The notes under the pieces were generated by a model. That model saw only the letters and a list, made by a program, of their open reading frames with translations. It was not told the origin of the DNA and made no database searches. The translations under genes were made by a program, and so were the position numbers. This document shows, piece by piece, positions 52,893 through 61,329 of a stretch of DNA of 64,000 bases. Location of the stretch: contig JCKJ01000001.1 in NCBI GenBank assembly GCA_000525025.1, forward strand, positions 2,542,001-2,606,000, in the 5' to 3' direction. Source of the stretch: Methylophilaceae bacterium 11. GTDB lineage: Bacteria > Pseudomonadota > Gammaproteobacteria > Burkholderiales > Methylophilaceae. Each line of letters begins with the position of its first letter. The stretch's first letter is position 1.

Positions 52893-54573
52893 ACTTTACT
52901 TCAGATTCATTTGATGAAGCTGGCTGCACTGTCGGCAATACAATAGTAAATTCCGCACCACCCATTTCACTGTTGCGATAACTGATCTCGCCGCGGTGCG
53001 CATGTACAATTTGTCTGACCACGGCCAAACCCAGCCCTACACCACCCGCACGCTGGGTGAAAAATGGCTCAAACACTTGCGCTTGATCTCCCACCTGAAT
53101 GCCCGGCCCATTATCCGATACCGTCAACACCATATTGGCATTGAGCCTTTCTAAACGCAACGCAATTTGGCCTTGTGCCGGTAAAATCTGAATCGCATTC
53201 ATCAATAGATTCATTAACACTTGCGTCATCTGGTCTTGGTCTGCCCACACCTGCATCACTTCGGTTTGTGCAAAACGCATGGTGATTTTTTTTGCAAGCG
53301 CCTGACTTTGCAGCAACGCCATTACGCGGTAAATCAATTGCGTTAAATCCAATGGATTAAAGTGTGGGGTGCGTGGCCTAGCAGCATCAATGAGCGTAGA
53401 AACCAACTTATTCAAACGCTCGGTTTCAGAAATAATAAACCCCAGTACCTCATGCCCATCTGCGGACAACTTAGGTTCGCGCAACAACACATCGGCCGAT
53501 GAACGTAAAATGCCCAATGGTGTACGCACTTCATGGCTCATGGCCGCCGCCATTTCACCTACCACAGCCAGCTTGGCAGCACGTGTGAGGTTGTCTTGTG
53601 ATGTTTCCAAATCTTGAATCAGCTTTTCAAATGCCTGTGCCAGTTCTTGTAATTCTGGCGGCCCGGCTTTGGGCGGCAGCGCTTGTGCATGCTGGTGAAA
53701 ACCACGCACAAATCGTGTCAGGTTTTCTAATGGCTGAATAATGGCGCGACCAATTGGCCTGACCAACAGCAAAGAAAATAGCAATGTTGCCGCCAGCAGT
53801 GCCAAAAAGACATAAGCTAGCCGATGCACAGGTGCCACCGCGACTGAGCGCGCACGTTCAATATGCACATGCCAGCCTGGCAAGCCCACCTTGCCTTGCA
53901 CTGCGTTGCTCACATGTAAAGAATGTCTTTTCTCACTCCAATGCACGGAAGCCGCCAACACTTGGTTTTGATCATCTAATAATGCAGCAGCCGCTTGCTG
54001 ATTCACGGCATCATTTAACAGTTTTGTCACGATGCTCCAATTAAACTCTGCCACTAAATAGCCGATGGGTTGCTGCGTGCTGCTGTCTTGAATGGTCTGC
54101 GTCATCATCAATATATTTTGCGTAATTTTGGATAATTGCAGCTGGCGACCCCCTACACTGACCGAAAACCAAAACGGCGGGCGTGATAAGGTACGGCCAA
54201 TTTGCGCGGCGCGGCTGGATGCGATCGTATGGTACTGTAAGTCCAACACGTGCAAGGCACGGTATTCTTGATGGTAACTTTTTTGAGATTCGCTTAAAAA
54301 AACAGATAGCCGCTTGTCCACGTCCCCAATCAGCACCTCTTGCATCAGCGCCAACTGACTCCAAGAATGCACGTTTTGCAAGCGTTCAAACATCACGCGA
54401 TCCACATCCGTGGCCACCGTGGCGCCCGAGGTTTGCAAGTCGCGCAATATCTCTTTTCTCAGCGCGTTACTGGCTTGGCTAAAACTTAAAAAACTGACCA
54501 GCATGGCCGGCAATAATCCAGCCAGCAGAAAGGCCAGCAACAGCAATTGTTTAATGGAAAGTGCTTTTGACAT
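52891..54573 (-). CDS. Sensor histidine kinase
   Basis: The 560-residue kinase has TM1 near residue 8-30, a periplasmic Cache-like sensor (to about residue 255), TM2 (LAYVFLALLAATLLFSLLLV), a HAMP region (IIQPLENLTRFVRGF) and a HisKA dimerisation helix with the phosphorylated His in MSHEVRTPLGILRSS. The HATPase domain has N, G1 and G2 boxes (NLLMNAIQIL, VSDNGPGI, GGVGLGLAVVRQIV). Its likely partner is the sigma-54 response regulator just downstream. It faces the channel/PstS-like gene pair across 81 bases, hinting that the sensed compound is imported by those proteins. Confidence 0.9.
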   Translation of the reverse strand: MSKALSIKQLLLLAFLLAGLLPAMLVSFLSFSQASNALRKEILRDLQTSGATVATDVDRVMFERLQNVHSWSQLALMQEVLIGDVDKRLSVFLSESQKSYHQEYRALHVLDLQYHTIASSRAAQIGRTLSRPPFWFSVSVGGRQLQLSKITQNILMMTQTIQDSSTQQPIGYLVAEFNWSIVTKLLNDAVNQQAAAALLDDQNQVLAASVHWSEKRHSLHVSNAVQGKVGLPGWHVHIERARSVAVAPVHRLAYVFLALLAATLLFSLLLVRPIGRAIIQPLENLTRFVRGFHQHAQALPPKAGPPELQELAQAFEKLIQDLETSQDNLTRAAKLAVVGEMAAAMSHEVRTPLGILRSSADVLLREPKLSADGHEVLGFIISETERLNKLVSTLIDAARPRTPHFNPLDLTQLIYRVMALLQSQALAKKITMRFAQTEVMQVWADQDQMTQVLMNLLMNAIQILPAQGQIALRLERLNANMVLTVSDNGPGIQVGDQAQVFEPFFTQRAGGVGLGLAVVRQIVHAHRGEISYRNSEMGGAEFTIVLPTVQPASSNESEVK

Positions 54574-54654
54574 TAGGGCTTAAATGAGACAATCTGCCAT
54601 CGCCATCTGCGCACAATCGCTGTACTGAGTAGATGCCAAATGCTGAGGTTTTTT

Positions 54655-55647
54655 ATGTTTAAACGATTCATATGTGTGATTGCCAGTGTAACTAGCCTGT
54701 TCGGCCTGTGCAAGCCAACATGGGCGGAAGACGATAGCAACTTTACCGATAATTTCCATTTAGGCGGCTACTCCAGTGCAGGCATTGAGATCCCACGTGA
54801 TAGCAAAGCGCGTGCATTTGTAAATGAACTGAGCTTAATCCTGACTTGGGAAAATGAAGGCCGCCTAAAATTCTTTGGTGAGTTTGAGTTAGAAGAACCA
54901 CTATCATGGAATCATACCCAAGGCTTCACTACACGCGATGCCTACCTCGATTTAGAACGCTTTTATTTTGATTACAACCTCTCAGAAAAACTCAATTTAC
55001 GCGCTGGCCGTTTTTTAACACCCGCAGGCCGCTGGAACCTCATTCACGCTGCCCCTTTAGTTTGGACATCTACACGCCCGGTGGTCACAGAGCTACTTTT
55101 CCCCAGCTCCATCAACGGCCTAATGCTTTATGGCAGTGTGCCTTATCAAGATTATGCGTTTGAATACTCCATATTCCTAGAGGCCCTAAAAGATCAGGTA
55201 AAAGAAGATGACGAAACTATTTACAAACATGTCAACGGTGCTCGCTTTACGCTGAATGCGCCCATCAGTCTTGGCCTGACGATTGCCAGCTTCAAAGAGG
55301 ATACTGCACTTTCTCCACACTATCGCATGGTGGGCCTAGACTTTGTTACCCATTTAGGCGATTGGGAGTTGAGCGGCGAAGGCTTTTACCGCGAAACCAA
55401 TAAAGGCAAGCAGGCTGGCAGTGGTGCTTATCTACAAAGTGCGTATCACCTAGGCAACGAATGGTATTGGCTGACACGACTGGAAACCTTTGAACACCCC
55501 GCTTATGGCAGTGCAGAACGCTGGGTATTGGGCGCAACCAAACGACTCAAACCCAACCAATTACTCAAATTTGAATTTGTAGGGGGCAGCGGCGATATAC
55601 CAGAAGCACCGCGCGGGTTCATTGGTACATTTGCGGTGCTATTCTAA
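54655..55647 (+). CDS. Outer-membrane beta-barrel channel protein
   Basis: The ATG at 54655 has TGAGG six bases upstream, giving 330 residues; an ATG at 54640 is less well placed. After a signal peptide (IASVTSLFGLCKPTWA-ED) come alternating amphipathic beta strands (FHLGGYSSAGIEI, LSLILTWENEGRLKFFGEFELEEPL, LNLRAGRFLTPAGRWNL) and a final aromatic residue (GTFAVLF). These are features of a porin-like barrel, similar in style to OprO/OprP-type channels. It overlaps the PstS-like gene by one base (TAATG). Confidence 0.8.
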   Translation: MFKRFICVIASVTSLFGLCKPTWAEDDSNFTDNFHLGGYSSAGIEIPRDSKARAFVNELSLILTWENEGRLKFFGEFELEEPLSWNHTQGFTTRDAYLDLERFYFDYNLSEKLNLRAGRFLTPAGRWNLIHAAPLVWTSTRPVVTELLFPSSINGLMLYGSVPYQDYAFEYSIFLEALKDQVKEDDETIYKHVNGARFTLNAPISLGLTIASFKEDTALSPHYRMVGLDFVTHLGDWELSGEGFYRETNKGKQAGSGAYLQSAYHLGNEWYWLTRLETFEHPAYGSAERWVLGATKRLKPNQLLKFEFVGGSGDIPEAPRGFIGTFAVLF

Positions 55648-56150
55648 TGCGTCACTTGTCTGCGCCTTTTTCAACCGTATGCGTGCTGCTGGCACTGTTT
55701 AGCCTGCCGATTCCGCATGCTTATGCGGAAGACAATACGGTGATTGCCGTGATTGTCTCTAGCAACGCCGAAATAGCGCCTGTTTCCAGTATCGCTATCA
55801 GCGAGCTACGCCTGATCTATTGGCGCAAAAAACAATACTGGCAAGGCGGGCTTCCCATGCAACCGGTCAACTTGCATGCAGAGCATCCGCTGCGGCTACT
55901 ATTTTCTAAAGCTGTACTCAATAACCTGCCTAGAGAGCAATCCGACTACTGGAATGAACAATACTTCCACGGCATCAGACCCCCGCGCAGCGTGCAATCG
56001 GAGGAGGCCATGCTGCGTTACGTGACTGACACCAAGGGCAGTATCGGCTATGTGGATGCCTGCCATGCCGACCACCGTGTACGCCCAATATTGTGGATAG
56101 CCAAAGATCAAATTTCAACAGATGCACCTGAGCGGCTTAACTGCAAATAA
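55647..56150 (+). CDS. Half-size PstS-like periplasmic binding protein
   Basis: The 167-residue protein has a signal peptide (VLLALFSLPIPHAYA-ED). The remainder matches the PstS-type phosphate-binding fold (ISELRLIYWRKKQYWQGG, RLLFSKAVLNN, QSDYWNEQYFHG, EEAMLRYVTDTKGSIGYV). Full PstS proteins are about twice as long, so this is a single-lobe relative. No ABC permease genes are near, so it more likely serves as a sensing or docking protein than in transport. It is coupled to the channel gene by a one-base overlap. Confidence 0.8.
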   Translation: MRHLSAPFSTVCVLLALFSLPIPHAYAEDNTVIAVIVSSNAEIAPVSSIAISELRLIYWRKKQYWQGGLPMQPVNLHAEHPLRLLFSKAVLNNLPREQSDYWNEQYFHGIRPPRSVQSEEAMLRYVTDTKGSIGYVDACHADHRVRPILWIAKDQISTDAPERLNCK

Positions 56151-56170
56151 GTAAGTACGGTTACTTAAGG

Positions 56171-57814
56171 TTACTTTAAATGTTTGTTAGCAAACAGCAC
56201 CTGTTTCTTAGCGTTGCATGTTTCCGAATCCAATTCATACGCAATCAACAAACTGCAAAATACATCATCATGGCTAAACGGGTAATCCTGATAAGGCCTG
56301 AGTTGGTCTAAGCTGTAATCAAACCCTTTGCCCATCCACATAATCGCCGGTACATGCGTTTGCTCTTTAGGTGCAATCATATACGGTGCCGCATGCAGGT
56401 AAATACCATGCTCCCCTAATGATTCGCCATGATCGGCCACATACAACATAGCGGTTTCGTAACGGTCATCATATTTTTTCAAAAACTGAATCACTTCAGA
56501 CAAAAAGTAATCCGTGTACAAAATCGCATTGTCGTAGGCATTGTCAATTTCCTGCTGCGTACAAGTGCTCAGCTCACCACTCTGGCAAGCGGGTTTAAAG
56601 CGCTCAAAGGCTTTGGGATAGCGGCGGTAATATTCCGGGCCGTGATTGCCCATTTGGTGCAGCACAATCAAAATATCTTTGTCTTTTTTAGATTGGATAT
56701 ACGCATCCAACCCTTTTAGCATACCCACATCCCGGCATTCAGAATCACACACGGTATTAAATGTAGGCGTCTTAAAATCCTCGTAGCGTATGCGCGTGGC
56801 CACGTCTTTAGAGTCAGAATTATTATCTCGCCACAACACCTCTATGCCATTGTCCGCCAACACATCCAGTGCATTTTCCATGTGTTTGGCTTTTTCTTTA
56901 TCAAATTGCTTACGCGTGAGCACCGAGAACATGCAAGGCACGGATATACCAGTGGAGGTGCCGCAGGAAGTCACATTACGCAAACTCACCACATCCTCTT
57001 GCTGCAATTTGGGGTTGGTCAGCCGATGATAGCCATTCAACGAAAAGCGATCTGCACGTGCGGTTTCCCCCACCACCATAATCATGAGCTCATGCTCACG
57101 TTTTACATCCATTTCCACAGCATCTTTCGCCACTTCAGTCAGTGTTTTCACTTCAGAAGACTGAAACGCCAACACGACATATTTGATGGCCGAATACGCA
57201 AAAAATGTGGGGTTTGCATACATACGCGTGACCTTATGCTCCCGAATAAACGAAGCGTAGTGCGCCGTGAGTGGTGCCACAACCACCACCAACAATAGCA
57301 GCAACATGCCCGATATTTTCAATTTAGCCATGCATTCTTGACGCAAAGACTGCGGACTAGGCATGGCTTTTAATACAAACCAAGCGGGGATTAGCCCCAT
57401 CACCACTGTGTACATCAACAACTTGGCACTCAATAGCCCAGAAGCCTCCTGAGCGCTGGTTTGCAGAATATTGTCGATCATGACGGTGTCCACAATCACA
57501 CCAAACTGATCCATGTAATAGGCCGCTTGCGATGCCAATAGCAATAGCAATGCAAGCACCCAGCGAGCAGCACGACCAAACGTGATCCACAACAAAAACA
57601 AGGCGGTGAGTACAGTAAAGAAAATCGCAACAGAAACCAAAAATGGCATATTCGCCGCTGTCAGCGGATAAATCTCTAACACATGGCTAAACAAGGCATG
57701 GTTGGCAAACAGCATTAAAAATATGGCCACACATAATGTGATGACATGTGTAGATTGCAAGCGCCAAGTAATTGGCCAAAAGAGCGATGTGGTCCGTTGT
57801 ATCAATTGCAGCAT
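56171..57814 (-). CDS. eptA: Lipid A phosphoethanolamine transferase (EptA/MCR-like)
   Basis: The 547-residue inner-membrane enzyme has five N-terminal transmembrane helices (to about residue 190) and a periplasmic sulfatase-fold domain. Zinc/catalytic motifs are MVVGETARADRFSLNGYHR, the nucleophile Thr in SCGTSTGISVPCMFS, LHQMGNHGPEYYRRYP and YVADHGESLGEHGIYLHAAP. It transfers phosphoethanolamine to lipid A phosphate, reducing negative charge and polymyxin binding. It is the last gene of a three-gene envelope operon, six bases after the PAP2 gene. Confidence 0.88.
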   Translation of the reverse strand: MLQLIQRTTSLFWPITWRLQSTHVITLCVAIFLMLFANHALFSHVLEIYPLTAANMPFLVSVAIFFTVLTALFLLWITFGRAARWVLALLLLLASQAAYYMDQFGVIVDTVMIDNILQTSAQEASGLLSAKLLMYTVVMGLIPAWFVLKAMPSPQSLRQECMAKLKISGMLLLLLVVVVAPLTAHYASFIREHKVTRMYANPTFFAYSAIKYVVLAFQSSEVKTLTEVAKDAVEMDVKREHELMIMVVGETARADRFSLNGYHRLTNPKLQQEDVVSLRNVTSCGTSTGISVPCMFSVLTRKQFDKEKAKHMENALDVLADNGIEVLWRDNNSDSKDVATRIRYEDFKTPTFNTVCDSECRDVGMLKGLDAYIQSKKDKDILIVLHQMGNHGPEYYRRYPKAFERFKPACQSGELSTCTQQEIDNAYDNAILYTDYFLSEVIQFLKKYDDRYETAMLYVADHGESLGEHGIYLHAAPYMIAPKEQTHVPAIMWMGKGFDYSLDQLRPYQDYPFSHDDVFCSLLIAYELDSETCNAKKQVLFANKHLK

Positions 57815-57820
57815 AAATGT

Positions 57821-58576
57821 CTATTTCTTATTGAGTGATGGAGTAAACATGAACTGGCAGAACAGAATGAAACAAGCTATCCAGACCGTCATGAGAGTGT
57901 GTGATAAAAAGTGGGCACCACGCATTTGCTGCACCCAACCCAAAGCAATGCCAACGCTCAGCCCGGCTAAACCTACGCGCCACGCAACCTTGGGTTGATG
58001 CGGCAACCAGAACACACAGCAAGCAGCCAACCAAAGCCCGGTGGTGGCATGTCCGGCAGGAAAGCAATGCCCTGCAAGGTAGTGCAGGGGTGTGGCATCA
58101 AAGAATGAAAGATGCTGGTAAGCACCCCCATAACGATCGATATCCCACGGGCAATGCAATACGGAGGTTTGTTTAAACAAGGTAGTGATGCTGGAAATCA
58201 GCACTGCGGATAAAGCAATGAAGCGCAACCTGACACGTAACAATGGCGCATTCAGCCATGGTTTCACACCATCGGACAACACAGCTAAGCACACCAAAGC
58301 AGCCGCCACTTGCAATATGGTTTTCACATAGCCATGCATCAAGGTTTTGGCAAACCAAGTGTTTTTCCAAGGAAAAATCTGCTGCTGTGCATCAAAGTAA
58401 TAATCGGCAAAGGCAATATCAATGGCATCAAAGCGCATGGTGATGAGCACTAGCACACCCAATAACAGCAAACCCCAAAGTGCTTTGCGCTGCCACGCAG
58501 TGAGGGGGCGCATACCGCGTATATCAGTAGCTTGCACTCGCATAGATTTGGACTGTATTTGACTAATCGTAGTCAT
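57821..58576 (-). CDS. PAP2-family membrane phosphatase
   Basis: The 251-residue protein has about six transmembrane helices with the PAP2 motifs in divergent form: LHCPWDIDRYGG in place of KX6RP, HCFPAGHATTG (PSGH-type) and QMRGAHFLSHTLMTVW with the nucleophilic-type His set. It would remove phosphate from a lipid phosphate such as undecaprenyl pyrophosphate or lipid A. Its place between two phosphoethanolamine transferases suggests it prepares or balances lipid phosphates for them. Confidence 0.83.
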   Translation of the reverse strand: MTTISQIQSKSMRVQATDIRGMRPLTAWQRKALWGLLLLGVLVLITMRFDAIDIAFADYYFDAQQQIFPWKNTWFAKTLMHGYVKTILQVAAALVCLAVLSDGVKPWLNAPLLRVRLRFIALSAVLISSITTLFKQTSVLHCPWDIDRYGGAYQHLSFFDATPLHYLAGHCFPAGHATTGLWLAACCVFWLPHQPKVAWRVGLAGLSVGIALGWVQQMRGAHFLSHTLMTVWIACFILFCQFMFTPSLNKK

Positions 58577-60293
58577 GGCGCGTTAATGCCTTGGTATCAA
58601 CCAACTGTTGCAGCGACCTGCCATAAGGGTTGCCTACCAAGATGGGGTCTTCCAAAAATGCACTATTCACTACACTTTCATGCGGCATAAAGCCGTCATA
58701 GCGCAAACCAATCAGGTCAGAAAAAGCGTAAATAAAGTCTGCATTATCAAACTGGCGATGCAGTATTTCAGGAGAGGCTAACAAGGGTGCATTGACCCAA
58801 TTAGGTGAGTGCCAAACCACAAACGGAATGGCATACATAGCGTAAGTCGGGCTGGCTTCATTGCGGCCTTGAAAATCATGCTGAGCAGAGTCGTAGACAT
58901 CTTCACCATGGTCAGAAAAGTAAACCAGCAAACTATGCTGTTGCTTATGTTTCAGGCGATCAATCAGGGCATACACAATGCTATCGTTGTAACGCACGGC
59001 ATTGTCATACGCATTAATGGTCTCCACTTGGTCTGCTGATAAATCTTTGGGCAGGCCTTTGTCATCATGAAAGACGTCATAAGCTTCCGGGTAGCGATAC
59101 GCGTATTTCATATGCGTGCCCAGTAAGTGCACAACAATGAGCTTTTTCTCATCCTGCCGATTAAGAATTTCCGTATAAGGCGCCAATACTTTTTCATCAA
59201 AGCTATAGGCATTTTGTTGGCGTGAGGTATTTAAAAACACCTGTTGATCCGCCTGCTTGGCAAAGGTGGTGAGCATGGTGTTTCTGGCCGTGAGCGTTTG
59301 TTGATTGCTCACCCAGTAAGTGCGATAGCCGGCTTGCTTCATCATGGCCATCAACGATGGTTTGGTTTTGTATACATCCGGGTGATGCTGATTGGCAAAA
59401 GTAAGCACTTGCTCCAAGCTCTCAATCGTATTGGGGCGAGAGGCAAATACGTTATCAAACACACTGAGCTCATTCTGAATGCTGCTGAGCTTGGGATTGG
59501 TATCGCGATGGTAGCCATACAAGCCCATGTGCAAACGATTGGTGGACTCACCTATGACGATGACAACCGTGGTAGGTAAGGGCTTGGCCTGCTCTGTTAA
59601 ATGCGCCAATGGCGGGATTTTCTTAAAACTCAGCAAATTACGCTCAATCTCGCCCAACTCACGCTCGTAATGCATGTACCCCAACAACAGTTGCCAAGGA
59701 GATGACACGGCGAAATGGCGATCTATCGTGCTATAGGCAACTCCAATATCTCTGGCCTTGATGGCCTTAATCATGGGATATGCAAACACCACCAACAAAA
59801 TACCTAGCACAGCCGCATAGGCAGTGGTTTTCTTGATGGTGAATGCATCAATTTTGGACCATAGATAGACGGGGATAGCGGTAAATAGAATGAAGCCTAG
59901 CCCAATTGTCCAAGAAAAATAATTCTGGAAATACTCTCTGGACTCTGATTGATTCGACTCAAAAATAATAAAGATTAGGCTTTGTGTGATCTCTTGCCGA
60001 TACACCAAAAAATAACCGAAGCCAGGCAGTGCCAGCAACCAAACCAATACGGCAAAAAGCCCAGTCACTTTTTTTGCATGCTTAGGTAACAACAATAATG
60101 GAATCAACCAAAGCAATGCCGTAATCGTGGCGTCCTTGAAGCCCTCAAACGAAGCGGTACGCGACATGCCTATTAATAGCTGCGTTACTCCAGTGAGATA
60201 CCAGAACAAAACATAGGTCCACATCATGGACTGTTTGGCCTCACCCGGCTGGCTGGGCAAGTTGAATGTTGTTGCAGGGACAGTTGACTGCAT
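58563..60293 (-). CDS. Phosphoethanolamine transferase (CptA/OpgE-like sulfatase fold)
   Basis: The ATG at 60293 gives 576 residues; the longer frame begins with GTG. It has about five N-terminal transmembrane helices, then a periplasmic alkaline-phosphatase-like domain: VIVIGESTNRLHMGLYGYHRDTNPK, RPNTIESLEQVLTFA with the candidate nucleophile Thr, HLLGTHMKYAYRYPEAY and YFSDHGEDVYDSAQHDFQG. It is distinct from EptA and closer to CptA/OpgE types that modify the LPS core or glucans. It heads the envelope operon and overlaps the PAP2 gene by 14 bases. Confidence 0.83.
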   Translation of the reverse strand: MQSTVPATTFNLPSQPGEAKQSMMWTYVLFWYLTGVTQLLIGMSRTASFEGFKDATITALLWLIPLLLLPKHAKKVTGLFAVLVWLLALPGFGYFLVYRQEITQSLIFIIFESNQSESREYFQNYFSWTIGLGFILFTAIPVYLWSKIDAFTIKKTTAYAAVLGILLVVFAYPMIKAIKARDIGVAYSTIDRHFAVSSPWQLLLGYMHYERELGEIERNLLSFKKIPPLAHLTEQAKPLPTTVVIVIGESTNRLHMGLYGYHRDTNPKLSSIQNELSVFDNVFASRPNTIESLEQVLTFANQHHPDVYKTKPSLMAMMKQAGYRTYWVSNQQTLTARNTMLTTFAKQADQQVFLNTSRQQNAYSFDEKVLAPYTEILNRQDEKKLIVVHLLGTHMKYAYRYPEAYDVFHDDKGLPKDLSADQVETINAYDNAVRYNDSIVYALIDRLKHKQQHSLLVYFSDHGEDVYDSAQHDFQGRNEASPTYAMYAIPFVVWHSPNWVNAPLLASPEILHRQFDNADFIYAFSDLIGLRYDGFMPHESVVNSAFLEDPILVGNPYGRSLQQLVDTKALTRHDYD

Positions 60294-60675
60294 AAGCAAT
60301 GGGTTTCTTCTTTTGTATTTGGAATAAACAAACACGCTGGATGCAGCAATGCTTGTGTGCAGATATTCGCAAGGGATATGCCAACTACTTGAAAAGCAAA
60401 CAACAACCGTTTAAATATTAAAATTTATCTTTATTAAACAGTTGGTTATAAAAAATAGGCACGCCTTATGCGTACAGGCACTGCAGCATATTTGTCATGC
60501 CTACTGCAAAAACCCTACGTTTTTTGCAGGCAATTAAAATAGTCTACCTGATGAATCGTGCAAAATTTGCATGATATATATAGTGAAAATAGGTTAACCA
60601 TCTGATTTATATCGATAAAAATAGATGGCACATGGCTTGCATCTATCCATTCAAGTCATTACTAAAAGGGCGCCT
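60294..60675. promoter_or_regulatory. Divergent region upstream of the hemolysin-family cluster
   Basis: These 382 AT-rich bases control the leftward phosphoethanolamine transferase operon and the rightward cluster. A 9-bp hairpin CTGCAAAAA/TTTTTGCAG lies at 60504-60529. A 13-base palindrome TGCAAAATTTGCA lies at 60559-60571, followed by a TATATATA stretch that may hold the rightward -10. A regulator site is plausible but its protein is unknown. Confidence 0.5.
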
Positions 60676-61320
60676 ATGCTCACCACTGCCACTGCAACAT
60701 CCACGATGTATACTGCTGATACTGCTTATCAACTGAGGGATTTCGCCCAGTCGAAACGCTATCAAGTGAACGAAATTACTGCACACACTGTTGCCCCTGA
60801 TGCGCCATGCCGTGCCGAGGTAGAGCGCTTTATTCAAACAGTGTTTAAGCAAGTGTATGGCGCCAATATCACACAATTTATGCCGGATTTAGTCGCCCTG
60901 CGCGATACCAATGGCGTGCTGATGGCAGCCTTTGGTTTACATGCTGCAGCGCATGAAAAATTGTTTCTGGAACAATATATCGATGTGCCGATTGAGCAAC
61001 TGATGTCCGAACGCTTGGGTAGAAGCATTACCCGCCATGAAATCACTTGTATTGGTAATTTGGCTGTTGCCAATCCACGTAATGCAGGCGTACTCATCGC
61101 ACACGTGATTCAACACAGTTTGAATATTGGTATTGAGTGGTGCGTGGCTACGGCGCATCACAGCTTACAAAATGGATTAATCAAAGGTGGGCGTGATGTG
61201 TATGCGTTAGCACCTGCCAATCCAAACCGACTCACCCCCGAAGCATTAAGCCAATGGGGTACGTATTATCGCCATCTGCCGCAAATCATTGCCATACGTG
61301 GAGTAGCTAATTCGCTTTAA
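60676..61320 (+). CDS. Thermostable-hemolysin-family protein, possible acyltransferase fold
   Basis: The ATG at 60676 gives 214 residues. The sequence (VERFIQTVFKQVYGANITQF, LVALRDTNGVLMAAFGLHAA, FLEQYIDVPIEQLMSERLGR, ITRHEITCIGNLAVANPRNA, WCVATAHHSLQNGLIKGGRD) matches the family called thermostable hemolysin. There is no signal peptide and no membrane-piercing segment. The order of helices and strands around EITCIGNLAV resembles GNAT and autoinducer-synthase folds, so it may be an acyltransferase; that part is inference. It is nine bases upstream of an acyl-AMP ligase gene and heads the cluster. Confidence 0.8.
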   Translation: MLTTATATSTMYTADTAYQLRDFAQSKRYQVNEITAHTVAPDAPCRAEVERFIQTVFKQVYGANITQFMPDLVALRDTNGVLMAAFGLHAAAHEKLFLEQYIDVPIEQLMSERLGRSITRHEITCIGNLAVANPRNAGVLIAHVIQHSLNIGIEWCVATAHHSLQNGLIKGGRDVYALAPANPNRLTPEALSQWGTYYRHLPQIIAIRGVANSL

Positions 61321-61329
61321 TCCAGCCTT

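Noticed and set aside
54574-54654. Sigma-54 promoter for the channel gene
   Set aside because: No pair of GG and GC elements with -24/-12 spacing could be found in this short gap.
60676-61320. Secreted pore-forming toxin
   Set aside because: The family name suggests hemolysis, but there is no signal peptide and no pore-forming segment, and the neighbours are biosynthetic enzymes.
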